The notes under the pieces are model-generated. The model saw only the letters and a program-made list of their open reading frames with translations. It had not been told where the DNA came from and searched no databases. DNA of 45,459 bases from Alphaproteobacteria bacterium (GTDB lineage Bacteria > Pseudomonadota > Alphaproteobacteria > Rhodospirillales > Magnetospirillaceae): positions 1-45,459 of the forward strand of contig JAJPHO010000122.1 of the NCBI GenBank assembly GCA_021325215.1, in the 5' to 3' direction. Shown here piece by piece: positions 31,838 to 40,208 of the stretch. Numbering within the stretch: the first letter of the stretch is position 1; every line of letters begins with the position of its first letter. The position numbers were made by a program, and so were the translations under genes.

Positions 31838-32778
31838 TGGACCGTATCGAGGCGATGACGGTCTTCATCGCCGCCCTCGACGAAGGCAGTCTGGCCGGAG
31901 CCGGGCGCCGTCTCGGCAAGTCGCCGGCGGCGGTCAGCCGGGCCATCGCTTTCCTGGAAAATCATGTCGGAACGGAGCTGCTGCACCGGACCACCCGCAC
32001 CCTCAAGCTGAGCGAGGCGGGCGAGCGCTATGCCGCCGCCTGCCGCCGGGTGCTGGCCGATCTGCTGGAGGCTGACCTGTCGGCCGCCGGCGAGAAGGCC
32101 GCGCCGCGCGGAACCCTGACCATCACCGCGCCGCCGATCAGCGGCGAGGAAATTCTGCGCCCGGTGGTGGATGCCTATATCGAGGCGTTCCCGACCGTGT
32201 CGGTCAATCTCCTGCTGCTGGACCGTCACGTCAATCTGGTCGAGGAAGGTTTCGACGTCGCGCTGCGGGTCGGCGAGCTGCCGGACTCCGCGCTGGTGGC
32301 GGTCAAGGTCGGCGAGGGCGTGAAGCGGGTGGTGGTGGCGTCGCCGCGCTATCTGGCGACCAACCCGGAAATCCGCGAGCCGGCGGATCTGGCCAGCCAT
32401 CGCATCGTCAGCCTGATCAGCCACGGGACCGAATCCTGGGTCTTCCCACCGGTCAAAGCGGGCGCCGTCGCCCGCTCGGTGCAATTCAAGCCGCGCCTGC
32501 AGGTCAACAGCGTGCGCGCGGCATTGGCGTCGGCGGTGGAGGGGCGGGGGGTGACCCGGCTCTATACCTATCATGTGGCCGAGCGGGTGCGGGACGGATC
32601 GCTGAAGATCATTTTGCGGGATTGCGAACCGGCGGCGATGCCGGTCCATCTGATCGTTCCGCAGGGGCGCCTGTCGGTGCCCAAGGTGCGCAGCTTCGTG
32701 GATTTCGCCGCGCCCCGCCTGCGCGCCGCTTTCGCCCGTCTGTCGGCGGAAGCGGTCGCGCTGGCGGATGAAAGCTAG
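31837..32778 (+). CDS. LysR-family transcriptional regulator
   Basis: This 313-residue regulator has an N-terminal winged helix (MTVFIAALDEGSLAGAGRRL, then SPAAVSRAIAFLENHVGTEL) and a periplasmic-binding-protein-like effector domain from about residue 90. The architecture and the HRTTRTLKLSEAGERY block place it in the CrgA/DmlR-like branch. It starts inside the stop of the receiver gene. Its TAG shares the bases CTAG with the TAG of the convergent tautomerase gene. Targets may include the adjacent tautomerase/SDR operon, but that operon's promoter is about 1 kb away at its far end. Confidence 0.92.
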   Translation: MDRIEAMTVFIAALDEGSLAGAGRRLGKSPAAVSRAIAFLENHVGTELLHRTTRTLKLSEAGERYAAACRRVLADLLEADLSAAGEKAAPRGTLTITAPPISGEEILRPVVDAYIEAFPTVSVNLLLLDRHVNLVEEGFDVALRVGELPDSALVAVKVGEGVKRVVVASPRYLATNPEIREPADLASHRIVSLISHGTESWVFPPVKAGAVARSVQFKPRLQVNSVRAALASAVEGRGVTRLYTYHVAERVRDGSLKIILRDCEPAAMPVHLIVPQGRLSVPKVRSFVDFAAPRLRAAFARLSAEAVALADES

Positions 32779-33011
32779 GCTTTCTTCGCTGCTTTTTGTC
32801 GCCGGTATTCCGGCACGGGCAAGCCACCCCAGCCCCAATTGTCCAATTCGACCTCTTCGATGACCACGAAGGTCGAGTCCAGCGGCTTGTTCAGCACCTT
32901 GAGCATCAGCTCGCTGGCGCCGGCGATCAGGGCCGCCTTCTCTTCGGCGGTCGCCCGGTCACGGCCGGGGCCGGACCCTTCGCGGGTGATCTGGATGGTA
33001 ACGACGGGCAT
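32775..33011 (-). CDS. 4-oxalocrotonate tautomerase-family protein
   Basis: This 78-residue protein starts MPVVTIQITREG, which leaves the catalytic N-terminal proline after methionine removal. It belongs to the 4-oxalocrotonate tautomerase superfamily and has the long form with the C-terminal VELDNWGWGGLPVPEYR typical of small stand-alone members. Such enzymes tautomerise enol/keto acids; the natural substrate is unknown. GGAGG stands six bases before the ATG. It lies 14 bases downstream of the SDR gene and is probably co-transcribed with it. Confidence 0.88.
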   Translation of the reverse strand: MPVVTIQITREGSGPGRDRATAEEKAALIAGASELMLKVLNKPLDSTFVVIEEVELDNWGWGGLPVPEYRRQKAAKKA

Positions 33012-33025
33012 CGTGGCCTCCCTGA

Positions 33026-33736
33026 TTAGTGACCGGCGCTCTGGCCGCCGTCGACATGCAGGATCTCGCCGGTCACGAAGCCGGCGGTCTCGAGATAGAG
33101 CACCGCGTCGGTGATGTCCTTCATCTCGCCCATATGGCCGACCGGATGCAGGTTGCCGAGGAATTCGTGGGTTTCCGGGCTGTGCATCGGGGTCTTGATG
33201 ATGCCGGGGGCGACCGCGTTGAAGCGGATGCCGCGCTTGGCATATTCGATCGCCAGGGCCTTGGTGACCGAGTTCAGGCCACCCTTGGTCAGGTTGGCGA
33301 GGCCGGTCGGGACGGCCGAGGTGGCGTTGTCGACCAGGCTGGTGGTGATGCTGACCACATGGCCGTGGCCGGTCTTCAGCATCTCGGCGATGGCGCGCTG
33401 GGTGATGTGGAAGAAACCGGCCAGGTTGGTCGAAACCTTGGCGTTGAAATCTTCCTCGCTATAGTCGTGGAACGGCTTGGCGATGAAGATGCCGGCATTG
33501 TTGACCAGGGTGTCGACGCGGCCGAAACGCTGCAGAGCGGTCTGGATCACCTTCTCCGCCGTGGCGGCCTTGCCGATGTCGCCGGCCACCGCGATCACGT
33601 CCGGGTCGGAACCCTGCTCGATCGAACGCGAGGTGGCGACCACGCGGTAATCGCGATCGCGATAAGCCTTGACCAGAGCGGCGCCAATACCCTGCGACGC
33701 GCCGGTGATGATGGCGACTTTCTTGTCCTTGCTCAT
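33026..33736 (-). CDS. SDR-family oxidoreductase lacking the catalytic tyrosine
   Basis: This short-chain dehydrogenase/reductase fold protein has 236 residues. The cofactor loop TGASQGIG near the N-terminus and NNAG in the middle are intact, and the C-terminus ends in the usual GEILHVDGGQSAGH. In the active-site region the lysine is present in LTKGG, but the position four residues before it, normally tyrosine of YxxxK, is alanine (ANLTK). Activity may therefore be non-classical. A GGAAG stands before the ATG. The tautomerase gene follows in the same direction. Confidence 0.88.
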   Translation of the reverse strand: MSKDKKVAIITGASQGIGAALVKAYRDRDYRVVATSRSIEQGSDPDVIAVAGDIGKAATAEKVIQTALQRFGRVDTLVNNAGIFIAKPFHDYSEEDFNAKVSTNLAGFFHITQRAIAEMLKTGHGHVVSITTSLVDNATSAVPTGLANLTKGGLNSVTKALAIEYAKRGIRFNAVAPGIIKTPMHSPETHEFLGNLHPVGHMGEMKDITDAVLYLETAGFVTGEILHVDGGQSAGH

Positions 33737-33932
33737 GATGACTTCCTTCGGAGATAAGACCGGCTCGTTGCCGGCGTTGTGAAGGTAGGATCATTCGCGC
33801 TTCGACAGAATTGCCGCTATACGACCGACACTGTTCCCCTATGCGCAATAATAAAGCGAAAAAGCGACGGATTCAGCCGCTTCAGCCGTTTCAGGACGAG
33901 AGCCCTCTTCAGCATTTTCGAAAGTCCCCGGC

Positions 33933-35180
33933 GTGACCTCGTCCTCCTCCCCGCAATCCCCGATCGGCAAAAACCTGACCGATCAGACCTGGAAACAAGG
34001 GAAGGCGGTCAATTACGCGCTGGGGACGGCTTTCGTCGATCCGAACCATGAGACGCTGACCTATACGGCGACCCTGGATGACGGGTCTGCCCTGCCGTCC
34101 TGGCTGCATTTCAATGCCAAGACCCATGTCTTCACCGGCACGCCGCCGGCAGGCGACAATTTCACCGTGCAGGTGACGGCCACCGACACCGACGGCATGT
34201 CGGCCTCGGAGAGCTTCAACGTCACCCTGATCGATGCGCCGACCGCCACGGCCGGCGCGATACCGGCGCAGACCTTTGTCCAGGGGCAGAGCGTGGACAT
34301 CATGCTGCCGGATGGAACCTTCAATGATCCGCAGGGGGAAACCCTGACCTACTCGGCCCGCACCTCCCGGGGCGCGCTGCCCTCCTGGCTGCATATCGAC
34401 AAAAGCTCGGGCGAGCTGACCGGGACGGTTCCGGCGTCCGTCGTCGACATGACCATCGTCGAGGTGGCGACCGACAGCAGCGGATTGTCCGCCTCGATCA
34501 GCTTCTCCGTGACCGCCATCCGCGGCCCGGTTCTCAGCCATCACGAGACGAACCAGCTCGTTCTGCAGGGCAAAAATCTGCATCTGTCGCTGGCCAGCGA
34601 ATTCACCTCTCCGCAGCACCAGACTCTGACCTACACCGTTACCCAGTCGGACGGATCGGCGCTGCCCGCATGGCTGAGCTTCAGCTCCAATGGCGATATT
34701 CTCAGCGGAACCGGCCCCTCCAGTCCCGGCCAGACCGCAATTCTGGTGACCGTGACCGATCCCAACGGCCTGTCCAGCACCGACCATTTCACCATCACCA
34801 ATGTCGCGGCTCCGCTGCTGACCGATCAGACGGCGGACCAAACCATGCTGGCCGGCGGGAAAAACAGCTTTTCGCTGGCGTCCGACACCTTCACCGATCC
34901 GAACGGCCAGCACCTGACCTACACCGCCACCTTGGCCAGCGGAGCGGCGCTGCCGAGCTGGCTGCATTTCAGCTCGGCGACCGAGACCTTCACCGGTACG
35001 CCCAAGATAGGCAATCTGAGCCTGGCCGCCATCGAGGCCCTGTCGCCTCAGCAATTTGCGGCCGAGGCGCCGAAGGCGCTGGCCATCGAAGTGACGGCGC
35101 ACGATGCCAGCGGGCTCACCGCGCACGAGACTTTTACGCTGAGCTTCACCAACGTTCCGCTGGTCGGCGTGTCGTCATAG
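33933..35180 (+). CDS. Four-repeat Ig/cadherin-like (He_PIG/CADG-type) protein
   Basis: This 415-residue protein is made of four repeats of about 95 residues. Each has a block like [20 protein letters not shown] followed by FTGTP and a DxxGLSASESF-type end. This is the dystroglycan-type cadherin-like or putative-Ig domain found in bacterial surface adhesins. It begins [14 protein letters not shown] and has no signal peptide, so if it is surface-exposed it needs a signal-independent route such as type I secretion. The start is GTG at 33933 with only a weak ribosome site. The stop overlaps the stop of the convergent DUF1328 gene by six bases. Confidence 0.75.
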   Translation: MTSSSSPQSPIGKNLTDQTWKQGKAVNYALGTAFVDPNHETLTYTATLDDGSALPSWLHFNAKTHVFTGTPPAGDNFTVQVTATDTDGMSASESFNVTLIDAPTATAGAIPAQTFVQGQSVDIMLPDGTFNDPQGETLTYSARTSRGALPSWLHIDKSSGELTGTVPASVVDMTIVEVATDSSGLSASISFSVTAIRGPVLSHHETNQLVLQGKNLHLSLASEFTSPQHQTLTYTVTQSDGSALPAWLSFSSNGDILSGTGPSSPGQTAILVTVTDPNGLSSTDHFTITNVAAPLLTDQTADQTMLAGGKNSFSLASDTFTDPNGQHLTYTATLASGAALPSWLHFSSATETFTGTPKIGNLSLAAIEALSPQQFAAEAPKALAIEVTAHDASGLTAHETFTLSFTNVPLVGVSS

Positions 35181-35351
35181 CGGCGGCGTGCGTCCGCGGG
35201 TGGCATGCCCGATCAGGGACAGCAGGAACAGCACCAGGAAAATGACGAAGATGATCTTGGCGATCCCCGCCGAGGCGGCGGCGATGCCGGCAAAGCCGAG
35301 CAGCCCCGCGACGAGGGCGACGACCAGGAAAACGAGGGCCCATCTGAGCAT
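35175..35351 (-). CDS. DUF1328-family small membrane protein
   Basis: This 58-residue protein starts [20 protein letters not shown] and has two hydrophobic helices, the second being [17 protein letters not shown]. It matches the YtjA/DUF1328 family of tiny inner-membrane proteins often found near stress genes; function is unknown. AAAGGAG upstream of the ATG is the best ribosome site in this part of the window. It is divergent from the DUF488 gene. Confidence 0.87.
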   Translation of the reverse strand: MLRWALVFLVVALVAGLLGFAGIAAASAGIAKIIFVIFLVLFLLSLIGHATRGRTPPL

Positions 35352-35411
35352 CGTTTGTCTCCTTTGTGGATAGACTGGAAACCTTTGGACGAACCGGGAG
35401 GTTCCTGGATC

Positions 35412-35975
35412 ATGGAAATGACACCGCCCCGGCAGTGGGCGGAGAACACCATCTTCACGGTCGGGCATTCGACGCTGCCGCTGGCGGATTTCATCGCGCT
35501 GCTCGAAGGCTATGAGATCGCCTGCCTCGCCGACATCCGCACGGTGCCGCGCTCGCGGCACAATCCGCAGTTCAATGCCGACGCGCTGGGCAAGCCGCTG
35601 CGCGAGCATAAGATCTATTACACCGGCTTGCCGGCGCTGGGGGGCCTGCGGCACCCGCGCCCGGATTCGCCCAATGGCGGATGGCGGAACGACAGCTTCC
35701 GCGGCTATGCCGATTATATGCAGACGTCCGGCTTCGCGCGGGGGATCGAGGACCTGATCGCCCTCAGCCTCGGCCGCCGCACCGCGATCATGTGCGCGGA
35801 AGCCGTGCCGTGGAGCTGCCATCGTTCATTGGTGGCCGATGCGCTCAGCGTGCGGGGTGTTCCCGTCGTCGAGATCCTCTCCGCCGACAGCTGGCGCGAT
35901 CATAAACTGACCGACTTCGCCCGCGCCGAAGGAACGAAGATCACCTACCCGCCGGAGCAGGGGTCTTTGTTCTGA
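35412..35975 (+). CDS. DUF488-family protein
   Basis: This 187-residue protein has the DUF488 signature. [19 protein letters not shown] lies at the start, [16 protein letters not shown] in the middle, and the cysteines [19 protein letters not shown] in the C-terminal half. The biochemical function of the family is not established. GGAGG stands 11 bases before the ATG at 35412, and an in-frame ATG two codons later is possible. A tRNA gene on the other strand follows 20 bases after the stop. Confidence 0.87.
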   Translation: MEMTPPRQWAENTIFTVGHSTLPLADFIALLEGYEIACLADIRTVPRSRHNPQFNADALGKPLREHKIYYTGLPALGGLRHPRPDSPNGGWRNDSFRGYADYMQTSGFARGIEDLIALSLGRRTAIMCAEAVPWSCHRSLVADALSVRGVPVVEILSADSWRDHKLTDFARAEGTKITYPPEQGSLF

Positions 35976-35994
35976 AGTCGCTATTCGAGGGGAA

Positions 35995-36070
35995 TGGTGC
36001 CCAGGGCCGGAATCGAACCAGCGACACTGCGATTTTCAGTCGCATGCTCTACCAACTGAGCTACCTGGGC
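35995..36070 (-). tRNA. tRNA-Phe (GAA)
   Basis: This 76-base cloverleaf on the minus strand has a 7-bp acceptor stem GCCCAGG/CCTGGGC and an encoded CCA at 35997-35995. The D-arm starts GCTCAGTTGGTAGAGC. The anticodon loop CTGAAAA has anticodon GAA, and the T-arm loop is TTCGATT. All stems pair without mismatch as far as I can see. The flanking genes are unrelated; no integrase or attachment duplication is visible beside it. Confidence 0.97.
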
Positions 36071-36135
36071 TTACGTCGAACGACGTGAGGACGCCGCTTA
36101 TAGACAAATTCCCCAGGCCTGTCATCAGGGTTTTT

Positions 36136-36909
36136 TCAATTATTTTTCGCGCGGTCTCCGACCACCGCGAAGGTGATGCCCTGAGGATCGGATGCGTGGA
36201 TGATCCAGGCGCCGCCGGGAACCTCCATCGGGCCGGTCAGCAGCTTGCCGCCGGCCTTGCCGATCTTTTCGATGGTGGCGTCGACATCGTCGACCCAGAT
36301 GTAAAACAGCCAGTGCGGGGAGGCGGCCTGGCCGTCGGTCAGCATGCCGCCGCGCGGCATTTCGTCGCCCCACACCTGATAGATCTCTTCCGGCCCCATC
36401 GGCATGGGCATGCGGTCGAATTCCTTCCAGCCGAACTGGCTGCCGTAGAAATCGAAAGCCTTGGCGCGGTTGCTGCTGTGCAGCTCGCGCCACCAGCTGT
36501 TGCCCTGTATGCCGTGGTCGGGAACCGTCGGCTTGGGGAAGTCGTCGGCATAGTCGAGCAGCCCGAACGGCGCGCCGGTGGGATCGATCAGGATCGAAAA
36601 GCGTCCGACGCCGGGGATCGGCGCGATCGGCACGATCGGGGTGGCGCCTGCCGCCGTGACCTTGGCGAAGGTGGCCTCGATATCGTCGGTGCAGATATAG
36701 CCGAGCCAGGCGGCCGGCATTCCATCCTGCTGGCCCATCACGCCGGCGATGTCGGTGCCGCCGATGCTCATCAGGCTGTAATCGATGCCGGGCACTCCGC
36801 CGTCGCGGGAGGTCCAGCCCAGCACCTCGGCGAAGAATTTCCGGGCTGCCGGAGCATCGGGAGTGGTGAGTTCGTACCAGACGAATTTGCCAGCCAGCGA
36901 GGAGGCCAT
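36136..36909 (-). CDS. Two-domain VOC (glyoxalase-like) protein
   Basis: This 257-residue protein contains two vicinal-oxygen-chelate modules. The first starts FVWYELTTPDAPAARKFF and ends with DPTGAPFGLLDY. The second starts NSWWRELHSSNRAKAFDFY and ends with DPQGITFAVVGD. It resembles the CFP32/27-30 kDa antigen-type VOC proteins. No reaction is established for this group. The start at 36909 has GGAGAG upstream. It is divergent from a MarR gene, and a perfect palindrome lies in the shared 58-base region, so MarR control is likely. Confidence 0.87.
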   Translation of the reverse strand: MASSLAGKFVWYELTTPDAPAARKFFAEVLGWTSRDGGVPGIDYSLMSIGGTDIAGVMGQQDGMPAAWLGYICTDDIEATFAKVTAAGATPIVPIAPIPGVGRFSILIDPTGAPFGLLDYADDFPKPTVPDHGIQGNSWWRELHSSNRAKAFDFYGSQFGWKEFDRMPMPMGPEEIYQVWGDEMPRGGMLTDGQAASPHWLFYIWVDDVDATIEKIGKAGGKLLTGPMEVPGGAWIIHASDPQGITFAVVGDRAKNN

Positions 36910-36944
36910 GTATTCTCTCCCGGATGCTTTTCTTGACGCCAACC

Positions 36945-36956
36945 GTTGATATCAAC
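36945..36956. promoter_or_regulatory. Probable MarR operator between divergent genes
   Basis: GTTGATATCAAC is a perfect 12-bp palindrome in the 58-base gap between the VOC and MarR start codons, followed by an AT-rich stretch. Palindromes of this kind in the divergent gap are the usual MarR-family binding sites. It could control both genes. The sequence is seen; binding is inferred. Confidence 0.6.
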
Positions 36957-36967
36957 ATAATTATTTC

Positions 36968-37414
36968 ATGTCAATCGACGATACTGTGACATTCAAAGAC
37001 ACGATCCGTGTTCGGGATTGCTGTCTCTGCCTGCATGTTCAGCGCGCCGCGCGCAGCCTGGCGCGCCTGTTCGACGATGCCTTGCGTCCGCACGGGCTGA
37101 CCAATGGCCAATTCTCGCTGCTGATGTCGCTGAACCGGCCCGAGCCGCCGCAGATGCGCGCCGTGGCCGATCTGCTGGCGATGGACCGCACCACCCTGAC
37201 GGCGGCGCTGAAGCCGCTGGAACGGCAGGGGCTGCTGGTCGTCGCGGTCGATCCCGCCGACCGCCGTGGCCGTCGGCTCAGCCTGACCGATGCCGGCCGG
37301 GCCAAGCTCGCCGCCGCCATGCCGGTGTGGGAGAAGACCCACGCCGAAATCGAGGCATTGCTGCCCGAAGGCGATCCCGAACGCTTGCGCCGGGATCTGC
37401 TGGCACTGTCCTAA
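36968..37414 (+). CDS. MarR-family transcriptional regulator
   Basis: This 148-residue winged-helix regulator has an N-terminal dimerisation helix. The DNA-binding core is VADLLAMDRTTLTAALKPLE with the wing VDPADRRGRRLSLTDAGR. Cysteines cluster at the N-terminus (DCCLCL), which could sense oxidants or thiol-reactive compounds; this is inference. It is divergent from the VOC gene, with a perfect palindrome between them. No clear ribosome site precedes the ATG. Its TAA overlaps the TAG of the convergent yacG. Confidence 0.92.
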   Translation: MSIDDTVTFKDTIRVRDCCLCLHVQRAARSLARLFDDALRPHGLTNGQFSLLMSLNRPEPPQMRAVADLLAMDRTTLTAALKPLERQGLLVVAVDPADRRGRRLSLTDAGRAKLAAAMPVWEKTHAEIEALLPEGDPERLRRDLLALS

Positions 37415-37602
37415 TATTCGTCTTCTTCGGAATGGGGGGAGCCGCTGCCGGCGACGGGAATGATCTCCTCGCCCGGCACGACATAGGTTCCGTTCAGCCA
37501 GCGTCCGAGATCGATATAGGAGCACTGGCTGGAACAGGCCGGTTTGTATTTCGGATGGGAAGGCTTGCCGCAGATCGGGCATTTGCCGGGGGTGGTGCTC
37601 AT
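37411..37602 (-). CDS. yacG: Zinc-binding DNA gyrase inhibitor YacG
   Basis: This 63-residue protein has the four zinc cysteines C8, C11, C23 and C27 and the SSQCSYIDLGRWLNGTYVVP block of the YacG (DUF329) family. E. coli YacG binds the GyrB C-terminal region and inhibits gyrase. The C-terminus is acidic (SEEDEY). Its ATG overlaps the stop of the RNase G gene (ATGA). The gene is the last of the maf-RNase G-yacG string, a common order in Alphaproteobacteria. Confidence 0.93.
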   Translation of the reverse strand: MSTTPGKCPICGKPSHPKYKPACSSQCSYIDLGRWLNGTYVVPGEEIIPVAGSGSPHSEEDEY

Positions 37603-38696
37603 GATTTTCTGTCCGTGATGATGAAGCCCGTTTCTCCGTCCCGCGCGTCCAGCGCCAGCGGACGGCCGAGCCGGGCCTGCGTCTCGGCGATCAGATCGGG
37701 CCTGCTCTGCAGATAGTGGATCAGGGCGGGCGCCGCAACCAGCGCCAGGGCTCGGTGCGGCGCCGCTTCGGCCTCGGCCAGGACCGCCTGCAAGGCTTCC
37801 AGCGCCAGACTGGCGGCGCTCCGCTGCGGCTGAGGCGCGGAAAGGAAGTAATCCGACAGGCTGGGCAGGCGGCGGGTGCGCACCAGCTCGATCATGCGCA
37901 TCCGGGTCAGGCCCAGCACGTCGGTGGCGATCGGGTCGTCGGCCAGCGCGCTCTTCAGCAGAGCGACCAGTTCCTGCAGGTCGCCGCCGGCGATGGGATC
38001 GACGATGATCTGCCCGGCGATATTGCGCAGGCGCAGCTGGCGGGCGATCTCGCGCATCGCGGAGCGGTTGGTCTCGTCGCGATTGGCGCCGCTGGCATCG
38101 ATGTCGATCAGGGTGGCGGCGGCGGATTCGTCGATGATCAGGCGGGCGCCGCCGGGCAGCGGCACGATTCGGGCGAGGGCGAGGTCCAGCGCATCGGCGG
38201 CGCCGCTGTCGCGCCAGATGCCGCGCTTCAGCTGGGCACCGGGAAAGGCCTTGCGCGCTTCGGGCAGCAAAGAGGGCTCATCCACCAGAAGCTCGCTCAC
38301 ACCGGGATAGTCGGTCAGCAGCCGCGCGAGCCGGCTGGGCGCGATCAGCCGCGCCGGTGCTTTCATCCGGGCGGTGTCCGGCGGGAGTTCCCGCGTGATG
38401 CGGTTGGTCAGGACGGCTCCCTTGCCGCCGCGCGCCTCGGCGGTGACCTGGACCGGCAGCGCCTGGCCTTCATGCCAGTCGCCGGGACGCGGCAGATAGC
38501 CGGGCAAGGCGGCACCGATCTCGACGAAGGTCGCGCCGCCGCCGGGCGGCTTGGCCAGCACCCGGCCCAGCAGGATGTCGCCCACGGCGGGATCGCCGCG
38601 GTCGATGGCAAAGCCCAGCACCGTGTCGCCGGCCAGCAGCGCGATGCGCCGCTCGCCCGGGCCGCCGGCCAAAATCAGCCGGTCAGGGCTTGCCAT
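37599..38696 (-). CDS. Ribonuclease E/G family protein (RNase G-like)
   Basis: This 365-residue endoribonuclease is of the RNase E/G type and processes rRNA and mRNA. It has an S1-like N-terminal portion (GDILLGRVLAKPPGGGATFV, then IGAALPGYLP), the catalytic region ending in LIDIDASG, and the TRMRMIELVRTR block near the C-terminus. It is much shorter than RNase E and lacks the scaffold tail, so it is closer to the short RNase G-like proteins encoded beside maf in this class. I start it at the ATG at 38696, which overlaps the maf 3' end by 14 bases. Confidence 0.88.
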   Translation of the reverse strand: MASPDRLILAGGPGERRIALLAGDTVLGFAIDRGDPAVGDILLGRVLAKPPGGGATFVEIGAALPGYLPRPGDWHEGQALPVQVTAEARGGKGAVLTNRITRELPPDTARMKAPARLIAPSRLARLLTDYPGVSELLVDEPSLLPEARKAFPGAQLKRGIWRDSGAADALDLALARIVPLPGGARLIIDESAAATLIDIDASGANRDETNRSAMREIARQLRLRNIAGQIIVDPIAGGDLQELVALLKSALADDPIATDVLGLTRMRMIELVRTRRLPSLSDYFLSAPQPQRSAASLALEALQAVLAEAEAAPHRALALVAAPALIHYLQSRPDLIAETQARLGRPLALDARDGETGFIITDRKS

Positions 38697-39261
38697 ATCC
38701 GAGCCCGCGCAGCATGGCCCAGCATTCATGGAGCGGCAGGCCGACCACATTGGAATAGGAACCACCCAGCCAGCGCACGAAGGTCGCCGCCTTGCCCTGG
38801 ATGGCATAGCCGCCCGCTTTGCCGCGCCATTCGCCGCCCTCGATATAGGCCTGGAATTCGGCGGCATCGATGCGGCCGAACAGCACCTGGGTGGTCACCA
38901 GCTTTTCCGAGCGGCGCCCATCGGGGGCGATCAGGCAGACGCCGCCCAGCACCCGATGGCGGCGGCCCGACAGCAGTTCGAGGCAGCGCTTGGCGTCCTG
39001 CTCGGTCTCGGCCTTGGGCAGGATGCGCCGGCCGCAGGCGACCACCGTATCGGCGGCCAGCACATAAGCGCCGGGATGACGGGCGGCCACCGTTTCGGCC
39101 TTGGCGCGGGCGAGGCGCTCGGCATGGGGCGAGGGCAGCTCGCCGCGCAAAGGGGTCTCGTCGATATCGGCGGCATCGACGAGATCGGGCGTGATGCCGA
39201 TCTGGGCGAGCAAATCGAGGCGGCGCGGGCTGGCGGAAGCAAGGATCAGGCGATGGGTCAT
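38683..39261 (-). CDS. maf: Maf-family nucleoside triphosphate pyrophosphatase
   Basis: This 192-residue Maf protein hydrolyses non-canonical or modified nucleoside triphosphates to monophosphates and has been linked to septum control. The signature SASPRR lies at the N-terminus, the catalytic aspartate in VLAADTVV, and GYAIQGKAATFV follows downstream. It overlaps the RNase G start by 14 bases and lies 15 bases after the low-Mr phosphatase gene. In many relatives infA sits between those two genes; here it is absent. Confidence 0.95.
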   Translation of the reverse strand: MTHRLILASASPRRLDLLAQIGITPDLVDAADIDETPLRGELPSPHAERLARAKAETVAARHPGAYVLAADTVVACGRRILPKAETEQDAKRCLELLSGRRHRVLGGVCLIAPDGRRSEKLVTTQVLFGRIDAAEFQAYIEGGEWRGKAGGYAIQGKAATFVRWLGGSYSNVVGLPLHECWAMLRGLGYGKP

Positions 39262-39276
39262 GCCGCGCCTTATAAA

Positions 39277-39714
39277 TCAATCGATTGCGACGGTCAGCGG
39301 GAATCGTTGCAGAATGCGCCGTTGCAGCTGGTCGCGCACCGTGCGGTATGCCTCGAGCACCGCGTCCCTCGAGCCATCGATCAGCGAGGGATCGAGGGTC
39401 GGCCAGAACATCACGTCGCAGCTCATGCTGCGGGTCATCTCGACCGCATGGTGCTGGGCCTCGGGCGACAGCGAGATGATCAGGTCGAAGAAACTGTCTT
39501 CCAGATCCTCGAAGCGCGACGGCTTGTGGGTGGAGATGTCGATGCCGATCTCGTCCATCACCTGCACGGCGAAGGGGTCCAGTTCGCCCTTGCGGACGCC
39601 GACCGACTGCACCCAGACATGGCGCCCATGATAATGCTTCATCAGGCCCGCCGCCATCGGTGAGCGCAGCGCATTGTGCGTACAGGCGAAGAGGACGGCC
39701 GAGGGGATGTCCAA
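39277..39714 (-). CDS. Low-molecular-weight phosphotyrosine phosphatase/arsenate reductase-like
   Basis: This 145-residue protein has the phosphate-binding loop FACTHNALRSPM, a C11-x5-R17 signature. A candidate general-acid aspartate lies in a DPS-type motif further on (WPTLDPSLIDGS). It belongs to the LMW-PTP/ArsC fold that is conserved beside UPF0262 in alphaproteobacteria; whether it dephosphorylates protein or another substrate is unknown. The start codon is TTG at 39714, with GAGG seven bases upstream. Its neighbours UPF0262 and maf are in the same direction. Confidence 0.87.
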   Translation of the reverse strand: MDIPSAVLFACTHNALRSPMAAGLMKHYHGRHVWVQSVGVRKGELDPFAVQVMDEIGIDISTHKPSRFEDLEDSFFDLIISLSPEAQHHAVEMTRSMSCDVMFWPTLDPSLIDGSRDAVLEAYRTVRDQLQRRILQRFPLTVAID

Positions 39715-39722
39715 GGACTGCC

Positions 39723-40208
39723 TCAGCCGCGGATATGCAGGATACAGACCAAAGTGAACAGGCGCCGCGCCGTCTCGTGATCGATGGCGATCTTGCCGTC
39801 GAGCCGTTCGCGCAGCAGCGCCGAGCCCTCGTTGTGCAGGCCGCGCCGGCCGACATCGATGGCTTCGATCTGCGAGGGCGTCGCGCGGGTGATGGCGCTG
39901 TAATAGCTTTCGCAGATCAGGAAATAGTCCTTGATGATGGTGCGGAAGGGCGTCATCGGCAGCGTGACCTCGGTCAGCCGCTTGCCGGACTGGTCGCTGA
40001 TGTCGAGCAGCAGCCGGCTCTCCTCCAGCCGGATGACCAGCGAAAAGGGGCCGGCCAGATCGCCGGCCGGGCAGAAATAATTCTCCTCCAGCAGATCATA
40101 GATGGCGATGGCGCGCTCATGCTCGACCTCCGGCTTGCGCCGGACCAGGGTCTTCTCATCCAATCGGATGTCGACCAGCCTCTGCGTCTTCGCGTCTTCC
40201 GCCAACAT
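39723..40208 (-). CDS. UPF0262 family protein
   Basis: This 161-residue protein of the UPF0262 family is found almost only in Alphaproteobacteria, typically directly after hisD as here. Family blocks include RRKPEVEHERAIAIYDLLEE, LPMTPFRTIIKDYFLICESY and the C-terminal IDHETARRLFTLVCILHIRG. It has no signal or membrane segment. AAAGG stands five bases before the ATG, and the gene begins directly after the hisD stop with no spacer. Function is unknown. Confidence 0.93.
   Translation of the reverse strand: MLAEDAKTQRLVDIRLDEKTLVRRKPEVEHERAIAIYDLLEENYFCPAGDLAGPFSLVIRLEESRLLLDISDQSGKRLTEVTLPMTPFRTIIKDYFLICESYYSAITRATPSQIEAIDVGRRGLHNEGSALLRERLDGKIAIDHETARRLFTLVCILHIRG

Noticed and set aside
35995-36070. 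tRNA-Phe as an integration site of a mobile element
   Set aside because: No integrase, no repeated tRNA end and no change in gene character is visible on either side.
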